A stretch of DNA of 12,259 nt from the NCBI GenBank assembly GCA_040376155.1, contig JBEIRG010000090.1, positions 1 through 12,259 on the forward strand. The letters are read 5' to 3'. Made by a program: the position numbers and the translations under genes. This stretch comes from CADCWF01 sp903864575 (GTDB taxonomy: Bacteria > Chloroflexota > Chloroflexia > Thermomicrobiales > UBA6265). Of the stretch, positions 1-6,266 are shown one piece after another. Position 1 is the first letter of the stretch. Every line of letters begins with the position of its first letter. The notes beneath the pieces are model-generated. The model worked only from the letters and a program-made list of their open reading frames with translations, did no database searches and was not told where the DNA came from.

Positions 1-162
1 CCATCCCGCCGCCACCCGGATCTGCTCCTTCACGAGGTCGATCCCCGTCACCAGTTCCGTCACCGGATGCTCCACCTGGATACGGGTGTTCATTTCCAGC
101 ATCGATGACGCGTCGCGCATCTCGCGGGTTTCCGTGTAGCCAATTTCACCACGTTGCACCAC
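1..162 (-). pseudogene. Biotin carboxylase fragment (accC-like), N-terminal part missing, runs off window
   Basis: The minus strand read from about position 105 to 1 encodes LEMNTRIQVEHPVTEL followed by VTGIDLVKEQIRVAAGW. The first stretch is the catalytic-loop signature (EMNTRxQVEHPVTE) of biotin carboxylases, the ATP-grasp subunits of acetyl-CoA and related acyl-CoA carboxylases. The homology begins abruptly at this motif. The preceding in-frame residues do not resemble the expected ATP-grasp sequence (normally GTVEFL just before it), and the other two frames do not either. Possible in-frame starts are GTG at 162 or 159 and ATG at 120, none with a convincing ribosome binding site. A real biotin carboxylase needs roughly 280 residues before this motif, but the stop codon of the neighbouring oxidoreductase lies only about 70 nt away. 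I infer a 5'-truncated remnant or a rearrangement or assembly junction. The family assignment of the motif is secure; the pseudogene reading is inference. Confidence 0.6.
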
Positions 163-172
163 GCGATCGGGC

Positions 173-1603
173 TCAGCGTACCCGGAATCGTCGAAGCGCC
201 GACTCTGCAGCGTGATACCCGGCCATCCCGTGCACCCCTCCACCCGGAGGCGTTGCGGATGAGCAAAGGTAGATGCCCGGGTTTGGGGTGGAGTAGGGGC
301 TGCGAGCGGGATTTGCGGATCCAAGAGTGGTTCGGATACTCGGCAGCAACCCGCCGATCGATCCGCCCGGAAACGCCGGATTGAAGACTTCGAACGCGGA
401 TGGAGACGTAACGATCCGGTGTTCGATCCGGTCTCGAAACCCGGGAGCAAAGCGCGCGATCTGAGCTTCGATCCTGCCGGTCATGTCGAATGACGCGCCC
501 CGTGGAACGTGGCAATAGGCCCAGAAGAGGTGCTTCCCCGCAGGCGCCCGGCCGGGATCGGCAACGGTAGGCTGCCCGGCAATCAGGAACGGTCGTTCGG
601 GACAGCGTCCCGCAAGCACCTCTGCCTCGGCGAAGGCGATCTCCTCGAATGACCCGCCGAGGTGCAGCGTCCCGGCATTGGCGCATTCTGGGTCGAGCCA
701 GGGAACGGGACCGTCGAGGACGAAATCGACCTTGAAGGATCCGGGTCCGAATGGGAATCGCTCCCATGTCCGGCGGAAGCGTTGCGGCAGCTCGCCTTCG
801 CAAATTGTTGAACTTTGCATCGGGTCGATATCGAGCAGTGTCAACCCGGGTCGCCCGAGTTGGTGGAGGCTGGTTACCGTGATGTCGGTTTCCACCCGGC
901 CGCCGAGATCAGCCAGGACACCCCCAAGCGCCTCGGCCAGCCGGAATGCGCCACCTGCTGCCAGCGGCCAGCCTACCTCATGGGCCAGCGCTCCGAGGAG
1001 GAGACCAATCGCTCCGGAAAGTGGCCGGTCAAGGCGCAGGAATGCGTGGGCGGCATGGCCGGCGAAGAGTCCCCGCGCGGCCCTCGTGGTGAACCGCCCT
1101 GCGAGCGTCGTGGCGGGAAGAAACCCCAGCCCGGCAAATCTGATTGCGGCCACTGGGTCAGGTCCGGGGCGTGGCGGGCCGAGGATGGACGGCAGAAGTG
1201 ACGGTAGATCCCGGACCGTCGGATCGAACAGCGCACGCCATGCTGGACCATCGGGTCCAAGCGTGGACGCGGTGTCATCGAGACTTTTGTGAAGGATTGC
1301 GGCGGGGCCATCGTCGAAGGGATGGGCCAGGGGAACTGCCGGATTGAGCCACCGTAATCCGTGTTGCTCGAGTGGCAATTCCGTGAAAAAGGGGGAGGCC
1401 GCAGCGAGCGGGAAGACCGAGGCGCAATGGTCGATGACATATCCCTTCAGGCTGTCGCGATCCGAACGCAAGCCGCCACCGATCTCACTCGCGGCCTCGA
1501 CCACGCGCACGGCGAGACCAGCCTGTGCGAGCCGGATCGCGGCGGCGAGTCCGTTGGGCCCTGCTCCGATAACCGAGACGTCTTGAGGTATGCGGTGTTT
1601 CAT
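173..1603 (-). CDS. Phytoene desaturase-like FAD/NAD(P)-dependent oxidoreductase
   Basis: This 476-aa protein belongs to the flavin amine-oxidase/phytoene dehydrogenase superfamily (CrtI, retinol saturase and relatives). The N-terminus has the Rossmann dinucleotide fold: a beta strand leading into GAGPNG (residues 13-18), then VVEA with the ribose-binding Glu36, then the IGGGLRS motif (41-47) usual in this family. The C-terminus carries the second FAD-contact motif (GIYLCSSATPPGGG, then HGMAGYHAAESAL), so both ends of the fold are present and the gene looks intact. The length is slightly under the usual 490-520. No carotenoid genes (crtB, crtE) are nearby, so the substrate is unknown and a carotenoid role cannot be claimed. 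The start is the ATG at 1603, where the Rossmann strand follows after about eight residues; the upstream GGGAG is about 8 nt away. The gene is divergent from the next one and reads toward the biotin carboxylase remnant. Confidence 0.85.
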   Translation of the reverse strand: MKHRIPQDVSVIGAGPNGLAAAIRLAQAGLAVRVVEAASEIGGGLRSDRDSLKGYVIDHCASVFPLAAASPFFTELPLEQHGLRWLNPAVPLAHPFDDGPAAILHKSLDDTASTLGPDGPAWRALFDPTVRDLPSLLPSILGPPRPGPDPVAAIRFAGLGFLPATTLAGRFTTRAARGLFAGHAAHAFLRLDRPLSGAIGLLLGALAHEVGWPLAAGGAFRLAEALGGVLADLGGRVETDITVTSLHQLGRPGLTLLDIDPMQSSTICEGELPQRFRRTWERFPFGPGSFKVDFVLDGPVPWLDPECANAGTLHLGGSFEEIAFAEAEVLAGRCPERPFLIAGQPTVADPGRAPAGKHLFWAYCHVPRGASFDMTGRIEAQIARFAPGFRDRIEHRIVTSPSAFEVFNPAFPGGSIGGLLPSIRTTLGSANPARSPYSTPNPGIYLCSSATPPGGGVHGMAGYHAAESALRRFRVR

Positions 1604-1794
1604 GGCCTGGCTCCCGTACGTTGGGTGACATCAGCGAACGGTAGCGGAATCCGTTCTCCTGGTCCGTGCGTAGATGACCCCAGCAAGGGGCACGTTCGCT
1701 CCGGAACCTGGGACCGATGGGGGGTGTTTCCAGGAAGGCCCGCGGAACCGCAGTCCGCCCCCGGGCGTTGTACGAACGTAACGAGTTGATCCGG

Positions 1795-1815
1795 TTGCGG
1801 CTTGCGGCTTGCGGC
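1795..1815 (+). repeat. Three perfect tandem TTGCGGC heptamers
   Basis: TTGCGGC occurs three times in a row without spacer (1795-1801, 1802-1808, 1809-1815), directly before the GGGGAGG ribosome binding site (1816-1822) of the surface protein gene. The unit length is not a multiple of three, and the repeat lies outside the chosen coding region. It may be a slippage-prone spacer or a binding site; no function can be shown from sequence alone. Confidence 0.6.
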
Positions 1816-1822
1816 GGGGAGG
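1816..1822 (+). promoter_or_regulatory. Ribosome binding site GGGGAGG fixing the start at 1828
   Basis: GGGGAGG sits 5 nt before ATG 1828. This start puts a signal peptide exactly at the N-terminus and is preferred over the longer open frame beginning at 1717. Confidence 0.75.
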
Positions 1823-1827
1823 TACTG

Positions 1828-2409
1828 ATGAAGACGAACGAACGAGCGGTGTCCGGGGTCGCGATGGCAGTCGCACTGACCTTTGGGGTCACGCTCGCCG
1901 CAGGCGCCCAGAACATCGAGGTCCATGACGACGGAAGCAACGTCAGCCACAACGCATCCGGCGCTAGCAACGTCCGTATGGAGCGGAACAATGGGCGCGA
2001 GGCCGCGCTGTCCGGCGACGGGCAGGGTAATCAGGAGATCCACCGGGGACGCAACAATGTTCCCGATCGCTCCCGCACCCACGGCCAGAACAAGGGCGGC
2101 AAAGATTCCTATGGCGGGGATTCCTACAATGGCGACTCCTACGGCGGCGATTCCTACGGAGGCCAGATGGCTGGCTACGTCGATCCCGCGTCCCAGTCGT
2201 GGCAGCCGGAGGCAATAGCGGACGCCTCCGCCGCGCCAGTTGCGGCGATGCCCGCGGCCCCCGTGATCCCGGCCGGCGGGTCGCCCACGAACCCCGTTCG
2301 TCTGCCGAATACGGGCGCTGGGCCGCTCGATCTTGCCGGGCTGATCGCTGCGCTGGGCGCAGGATCTGTTGGGTCCGCAATGCTCGCGGTAGTTCACCGG
2401 CGCCGCTGA
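1828..2409 (+). CDS. Secreted surface protein with DSYxG repeats and LPNTG cell-wall sorting signal
   Basis: This 193-aa protein is not recognised as a named family. It has a signal peptide (residues 1-27, basic N-terminus then a hydrophobic core ending in AAGA before Gln28). The polar Asn/Gly/Arg-rich region (about 28-92) includes NVSHNASGASNV. Four tandem pentapeptides, DSYGG/DSYNG/DSYGG/DSYGG, fill 93-112, followed by an Ala/Pro-rich linker (about 130-155). The C-terminus reads LPNTG (159-163), a hydrophobic segment (about 168-189) and a terminal RRR. That tripartite end is the classic sortase substrate architecture, in which sortase cuts between Thr and Gly and links the protein to the cell wall. 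No sortase gene is in the window. I infer an anchored surface or matrix protein. The gene has a strong ribosome binding site and its own intrinsic terminator, so it is probably monocistronic. Confidence 0.8.
   Translation: MKTNERAVSGVAMAVALTFGVTLAAGAQNIEVHDDGSNVSHNASGASNVRMERNNGREAALSGDGQGNQEIHRGRNNVPDRSRTHGQNKGGKDSYGGDSYNGDSYGGDSYGGQMAGYVDPASQSWQPEAIADASAAPVAAMPAAPVIPAGGSPTNPVRLPNTGAGPLDLAGLIAALGAGSVGSAMLAVVHRRR
2104..2163 (+). repeat. Four tandem 15-nt coding repeats (Asp-Ser-Tyr-x-Gly)
   Basis: Four 15-nt units (2104-2118, 2119-2133, 2134-2148, 2149-2163) each encode DSYGG or DSYNG. They differ mainly at third codon positions, with one Asn for Gly substitution in unit two, so the array is not a very recent duplication. 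The peptide is low complexity and aromatic/Gly rich. Confidence 0.85.
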
Positions 2410-2432
2410 GCACACGGCCTGGTTCTTTCGGT

Positions 2433-2479
2433 ACGCGCGAGACCGACAGCGTGTCGGGCCTCGCGCGTTTCGTGTTTTC
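2433..2479 (+). terminator. Intrinsic terminator after the LPNTG gene
   Basis: A 9-bp perfect outer stem (2433-2441 with 2460-2468) encloses a second 6-bp stem (CCGACA 2443-2448 with TGTCGG 2452-2457, loop GCG). It is followed by TTTCGTGTTTT. It starts 23 nt after the stop codon of the surface protein and insulates that gene from the haem operon promoter downstream. Confidence 0.85.
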
Positions 2480-2526
2480 CGCTGCCGCATGGCCGTTGCA
2501 GCGATGCCGTACTTTCCCGAAGCCGC

Positions 2527-2556
2527 TTGACACCGCATCGTGCATCTCAATAGAAT
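2527..2556 (+). promoter_or_regulatory. Sigma-70-type promoter of the haem operon
   Basis: A perfect -35 TTGACA (2527-2532) and a 5/6 -10 TAGAAT (2551-2556) are separated by 18 nt. Transcription would begin near 2562-2564, leaving a 5' leader of about 117 nt before hemCD. It lies just downstream of the terminator of the previous gene, as expected for an operon promoter. Confidence 0.8.
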
Positions 2557-2562
2557 CGGGGA

Positions 2563-2679
2563 GGTCGTGAAATTTGCATAGATTTGAAGGATTTGCGAAG
2601 GTTTCATGCGAGCTTCCCGGCACGAGTCCCGACATTCAGATCGCACGTCACAGGCTGGGCGCGTGCGGGCAATCGGGGC
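2563..2679 (+). promoter_or_regulatory. Predicted 5' leader of the hem operon mRNA
   Basis: About 117 nt lie between the predicted transcription start and ATG 2680. A 6-bp stem (CGCACG 2642-2647 with CGTGCG 2662-2667, loop 14 nt) ends 12 nt before the start codon and could affect ribosome access. I recognise no known riboswitch. The frame is open back to TTG 2584, but those 32 codons do not resemble HemC and precede the usual N-terminus. Confidence 0.4.
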
Positions 2680-4395
2680 ATGACCCCGGCGGAGAAGCCT
2701 TCCCTGATTCGAATCGGGACGCGCGGCAGCGCCCTGGCTCTGGCGCAGGCCAGGCGAGTCGGCGAATTGCTTGAGGCGGCACATCCCGGGGTCGCGGTCG
2801 AGATCGTCACCATCGACACCCAGGGCGACCGTGACAAAACATCCTCGCTGACCGTGATCGGTGGCCAGGGCGTTTTCACGAGCGCGGTGCAGGCTGAATT
2901 GCTGGCGGGGCATGTGGATATCGCCGTTCATTCGGCGAAGGATCTACCTGCGGTCTCACCGGAAGGTTTGGTGATCGCGGCGTTCCCCGAACGTGAGGAT
3001 GCGCGTGACGTGCTCGTGTCGCGCCACGGGTCCACATTGGCCGATCTGCCGGAAGCCCCCGTGATCGGAACGTCATCGCGGCGACGGGCGATGGAGTTGC
3101 TTGCGCTGCGGCCGGACGCTCGGATCCATGACCTTCGGGGAAACATCGATACCCGGCTGCGGAAATCGGAGTCCGCGGAGCTCGATGCGATCGTGCTGGC
3201 CGCCGCTGGCCTTGTCCGTCTCGCCTGGCACGACCGCGTGTCCGAATGGCTGCCGATCGACCAGTTCGTACCTGCGCCCGGGCAGGGCGCGCTCGCTGTC
3301 GAGGTGCGAGCGACTGATCGCGTGATGGTGGAGGCGCTCGCGGCAATCGATGATCCCGAGGCGGGAATCGCGGTCCGGGCTGAGCGGGCGTTCCTTTCCG
3401 CGGTTGGCGCCGGGTGCACGGTGCCCCTGGGTGCGCACGTACGGCGGGAAGGGAGCGCGTGGGTCCTGCGCGCCGTATTCGGCGAGATGGATGGCCAGGC
3501 TGCCCGACTCGTGCGTGAACTCGACCCGGAACAGATGAATGCCGATGCGGCGGCGGCGGCGATCGAGCTTATTCACCGCCAGTTTTCCGGGCGCAACCGG
3601 CCGCGGGTTCTGGTGACCCGTGCAGAGGCCCAGGCAGAGCCGCTATCGGCTGCCCTGGTTGCGGCGGGCATGGCGCCGGTCATCTACCCTGTCCTGCGGA
3701 TCGAGGCGCCGGAATCAGTTGACGAGCTCGATGACGAGATCCGTCGGCTCGCCTCGGGCGGGTATGACTGGGTGGTCTTTACCAGCGCCAACGCGGTCGA
3801 GAGTGTCGCAACCCGGTTGGCTGCGCTCGCGCTCGATGTGACCGGTCTCGGCGAGGTGTCCATCGCCGCTGTCGGTCGTGCCACTGCCGGCGCGGTCTCT
3901 CGCTACGGGTGGCCGGTCCCGTTCGTGCCGGGCGAGGCCACCGGAGCGTCGCTCGGTGAGGAACTGGCGGAGCGCATCGGTCCCGGCTCGCGAGTGCTGC
4001 ACCCTCGCGGGAATCTCGCGCGCGATGAGGTGGCGCAGCGGATCGAAGCCGCAGGGGCGAGCGTCACGCCGGTGGTGGCCTACTGCACGGTCGCCGAGGA
4101 TCGGCCGCATCCGCATGACGAATCGGTTCGTCGTGGCGATGTCGACGTCGTGACCTTTGCGTCCCCGTCGAGCGTGCGCAATCTTGCGAGGCGGCTCGGA
4201 GAGCTGGGACCGATCGCGCGGGCGAGGGTCGTTTGTGTGGGCCCGGTTACCGCTGAAGAGGCGCGGACACATGGACTTGTGGTGCATGCGGTCGCGCCTG
4301 ATGCCAGCGTCGGCGGGTTGGTTGCCGCGATTCGTGCGGCGGTCCTGGACGAAGCAACGGTACTGGGCGGGACGCGCCCCGGGGAGCGTTCGTGA
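2680..4395 (+). CDS. hemCD: Fused porphobilinogen deaminase (HemC) and uroporphyrinogen-III synthase (HemD)
   Basis: This 571-aa bifunctional cytoplasmic enzyme would join four porphobilinogen molecules to hydroxymethylbilane (HemC) and cyclise it to uroporphyrinogen III (HemD). The HemC part spans about residues 8-300. It starts with IRIGTRGSALALAQA, contains the catalytic Asp88 in AVHSAKDLP, the substrate-binding Arg cluster in GTSSRRRAMEL, the APGQGALAVE motif, and Cys246 in GAGCTVPLGAHV, which carries the dipyrromethane cofactor. The HemD part begins at about residue 307 (RPRVLVTRAEAQAEPL) and includes VVFTSANAVESV and the near-C-terminal VTFASPSSVRNL. HemD is poorly conserved as a family, but these motifs and the 265-aa length fit well. 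ATG 2680 is chosen because it lies a few residues before the conserved N-terminus; the upstream frame is non-homologous. This is the first gene of the operon, and its TGA overlaps the hemB start by one base (TGATG). Confidence 0.93.
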   Translation: MTPAEKPSLIRIGTRGSALALAQARRVGELLEAAHPGVAVEIVTIDTQGDRDKTSSLTVIGGQGVFTSAVQAELLAGHVDIAVHSAKDLPAVSPEGLVIAAFPEREDARDVLVSRHGSTLADLPEAPVIGTSSRRRAMELLALRPDARIHDLRGNIDTRLRKSESAELDAIVLAAAGLVRLAWHDRVSEWLPIDQFVPAPGQGALAVEVRATDRVMVEALAAIDDPEAGIAVRAERAFLSAVGAGCTVPLGAHVRREGSAWVLRAVFGEMDGQAARLVRELDPEQMNADAAAAAIELIHRQFSGRNRPRVLVTRAEAQAEPLSAALVAAGMAPVIYPVLRIEAPESVDELDDEIRRLASGGYDWVVFTSANAVESVATRLAALALDVTGLGEVSIAAVGRATAGAVSRYGWPVPFVPGEATGASLGEELAERIGPGSRVLHPRGNLARDEVAQRIEAAGASVTPVVAYCTVAEDRPHPHDESVRRGDVDVVTFASPSSVRNLARRLGELGPIARARVVCVGPVTAEEARTHGLVVHAVAPDASVGGLVAAIRAAVLDEATVLGGTRPGERS

Positions 4396-5480
4396 TGGGC
4401 GGGGGATTCGATCGGATGCGCGGCACGAACGGGAGCGACGAGATGATCGGAGAGGACTACCCGCCTTTTCGGCGGATGCGGCGGTTGCGCCGGACCGAGG
4501 CAGTGCGTCGATTCGTTCGCGAGACGGTGCTCGACCCCGCCGATTTCATCTACCCTCTGTTCGTGACCTTTGGCGCAGGCGTGCGAAACCCGATCGGGTC
4601 GATGCCGGGGCAGTTCCAGCTGTCGGTCGACCAGATCGCCGCGGAGGTCGAGGAGCTTCGCGCGCTGGGTATTGGCTCGGTGCTGCTTTTCGGCATCCCT
4701 GAGGAGAAGGACCGGGAGGCAAGCGGCGCGTTCGACCCCAACGGCGTCGTGCAGCAGGCGACGCGGGAAATCAAGCGCGTCGATCACGACATGCTCGTGA
4801 TCACCGATGTCTGCGCTTGCGAGTACACCGATCATGGCCACTGCGGGATCCTCAGCGGCTGCGTGGTCGACAACGATCAGACGCTGGGTCTGCTCGCGAA
4901 GGTTGCGGTGAGTCACGCCGACGCCGGCTCCGACGCCATCGCCCCGTCGGACATGATGGACGGGCGAGTCGCGGTGATCCGGCAGGCGCTCGACCAGACG
5001 GGACATGCCGAAATTCCGATCATTTCCTATGCGGTCAAATACGCGTCGGCCTTTTACGGTCCGTTCCGCGAAGCGGCGGCGAGTATGCCCGCGTTCGGTG
5101 ACCGGCGCTCCCACCAGATGGACCCGGCAAATGCCCGCGAAGCGATGACCGAGATCGCCATCGACCTCGACGAAGGCGCGGACATGATCATCGTCAAGCC
5201 CGGATTGCCGTACCTCGACATCGTCCGGATGGCCCGTGACCGGTTCGACGTGCCGATGATTTCCTACAACGTCTCCGGCGAATACGCGATGATCAAGGCT
5301 GCCGCGCAGGTTGGATGGATCGACGAGCGTCGGGTGACCCTCGAGACGCTGACGGCAATCAAACGGGCCGGGGCGAACCGGATCATCACCTACCACGCAA
5401 AGGAAGCCGCCCGCTGGCTCCGCGAAGGGGCCGCCGCCGAGCGTCGATCCATCTCCGTGTTCGATGAGTGGAGCCGCTAG
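4395..5480 (+). CDS. hemB: Delta-aminolevulinic acid dehydratase (porphobilinogen synthase)
   Basis: HemB condenses two 5-aminolevulinate molecules into porphobilinogen, the HemC substrate. The two active-site lysines are present: Lys215 in ISYAVKYASAFYGPF and Lys268 in IIVKPGLPYLDIV. The catalytic-metal site is the cysteine type, Cys140, Cys142 and Cys150 in DVCACEYTDHGHCG, so a zinc-dependent enzyme is expected rather than the aspartate-rich magnesium type. The protein is 361 aa from ATG 4395, somewhat longer than the usual 325-335. The start is uncertain: GTG 4392 and ATG 4395 share GGGGAG (4381-4386) and give translational coupling to hemCD. ATG 4443 has its own GGGAG (4431-4435) and gives a more typical 345 aa; with that start, residue numbers drop by 16. 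Confidence 0.95.
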   Translation: MGGGFDRMRGTNGSDEMIGEDYPPFRRMRRLRRTEAVRRFVRETVLDPADFIYPLFVTFGAGVRNPIGSMPGQFQLSVDQIAAEVEELRALGIGSVLLFGIPEEKDREASGAFDPNGVVQQATREIKRVDHDMLVITDVCACEYTDHGHCGILSGCVVDNDQTLGLLAKVAVSHADAGSDAIAPSDMMDGRVAVIRQALDQTGHAEIPIISYAVKYASAFYGPFREAAASMPAFGDRRSHQMDPANAREAMTEIAIDLDEGADMIIVKPGLPYLDIVRMARDRFDVPMISYNVSGEYAMIKAAAQVGWIDERRVTLETLTAIKRAGANRIITYHAKEAARWLREGAAAERRSISVFDEWSR

Positions 5481-5503
5481 ACGCGGTTCCGGAGGATGGT
5501 TCC

Positions 5504-6265
5504 ATGAGCGAGAGCAACGCCCCCGGCATGGCGTTCCAGCCGGGTCGCCGCCAGTATGTGAAGTTCAATTTCTTCAAGGTCGATCCGGCGTGGCGGCGGC
5601 TTGGCCGTATCGAGCGCGACGAGCAGATCGCCGAGCTGGCCGGGCTGATCGAGAGCTGGGACGCTCGCAACCTGATCCGCTGCTACTCCACGTTCGGACT
5701 GCGGGGAGATGTCGATCTGATGGTGTGGCAGGTCAGCTACGACCTCGACGACATCCAGCAAATGACCGCCGAGATCTTCGGGACCGGGCTTGGGGCGTGG
5801 TTCACGCAGCCGCACTCCTATCTTTCGATGACCAAGAACTCAGCCTATGTCGAGAAATACGCCGGTCCGGGCGAGGATCGGTTCACCCGGCTCTCGCTGG
5901 CCCCGGGAAATGCGAAGTACCTGTTCGTGTACCCGATGACGAAGGTTCGGGAGTGGTACGGGCTGCCTCGCGAGGAGCGACAGGAGGCGATGAACCAGCA
6001 CATCGCCATCGGCGCGACGTATCCGACCATCAAGATCAACACGACCTACTCCTTCGGGTTGGACGATCCCGAGTTCGTGGTCGCCTTTGAAGGTGACGAA
6101 CCCGGCGACTTCCTCGACCTCGTTCAGGAACTCCGGGGCTCGGTGTCGAGCGCCTACACGCTTACCGATGTCCCTGTCTTCACCTGCAGGCTGACGACCG
6201 CCGAAGGGATGCTGCGCGCGCTCGCCGCCGCGCCGGAAGCAGCAGTCTTCGGGGCTGGCGCCTGA
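5504..6265 (+). CDS. hemQ: Coproheme decarboxylase HemQ (chlorite-dismutase-like family)
   Basis: This 253-aa member of the Cld/HemQ family would use peroxide to remove two propionate carboxyls from iron-coproporphyrin III, yielding haem b, the last step of the coproporphyrin-dependent pathway. Tyr143 in YLFVYPMTK corresponds to the reactive Tyr of HemQ, and His166 in AMNQHIAIGATY is the likely axial haem ligand. The stretch from REWYGLP to FGLDDPEFVVAFE resembles true chlorite dismutases more than the Bacillus type. However, the distal Arg needed for chlorite chemistry (in VKRKLYHS) is not present in the equivalent IKINTTYS segment. Its position between hemB and hemE supports the haem role. 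ATG 5504 is chosen for GGAGG (5491-5495), 8 nt upstream; the frame is open back to 5468 inside hemB, but without homology. Confidence 0.85.
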   Translation: MSESNAPGMAFQPGRRQYVKFNFFKVDPAWRRLGRIERDEQIAELAGLIESWDARNLIRCYSTFGLRGDVDLMVWQVSYDLDDIQQMTAEIFGTGLGAWFTQPHSYLSMTKNSAYVEKYAGPGEDRFTRLSLAPGNAKYLFVYPMTKVREWYGLPREERQEAMNQHIAIGATYPTIKINTTYSFGLDDPEFVVAFEGDEPGDFLDLVQELRGSVSSAYTLTDVPVFTCRLTTAEGMLRALAAAPEAAVFGAGA

Positions 6266-6266
6266 C

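Larger units (their letters stand above)
1604..1827. other. Divergent intergenic region
   Basis: This 224-nt spacer separates the minus-strand oxidoreductase and the plus-strand LPNTG protein, so it should hold both promoters. I found no convincing -35/-10 pair for either side. The only distinct structure is a triple heptamer repeat immediately before the right-hand ribosome binding site. The plus-strand frame of the surface protein is open back to 1717, but that extension has no signal-peptide character and I treat it as non-coding. Confidence 0.5.

Noticed and set aside
90..803. Arg-rich minus-strand open frame of 237 codons
   Set aside because: It is a frame-shifted shadow of the oxidoreductase and shows no biotin carboxylase homology that could repair the truncated fragment.
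173..1603. Carotenoid biosynthesis gene crtI
   Set aside because: Only the broad superfamily is supported; no other carotenoid gene is in the window, so a gene symbol is not justified.
2558..2581. Mini-gene GTG AAA TTT GCA TAG preceded by GGGGAGG, as a leader peptide
   Set aside because: The predicted transcription start falls inside the GGGGAGG, so most of that ribosome binding site would not be in the mRNA; four codons without regulatory residues are not convincing.
2584..2679. TTG 2584 as the hemCD start
   Set aside because: The extra 32 residues do not resemble HemC N-termini, and the family normally begins within a few residues of IRIGTRGS.
1600..2931. Long minus-strand open frame (443 codons)
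   Set aside because: It is antisense to the LPNTG gene, its terminator, the hem promoter and the start of hemCD. The translation has no family features and reflects GC-biased codon positions.
4080..5396. Long minus-strand open frame (438 codons)
   Set aside because: It is antisense to hemCD and hemB, both of which have complete active sites. The His/Arg/Asp-rich translation is typical of a GC shadow frame.
5504..6265. True chlorite dismutase
   Set aside because: The distal Arg is absent from the aligned segment, and the gene sits inside a haem operon between hemB and hemE.
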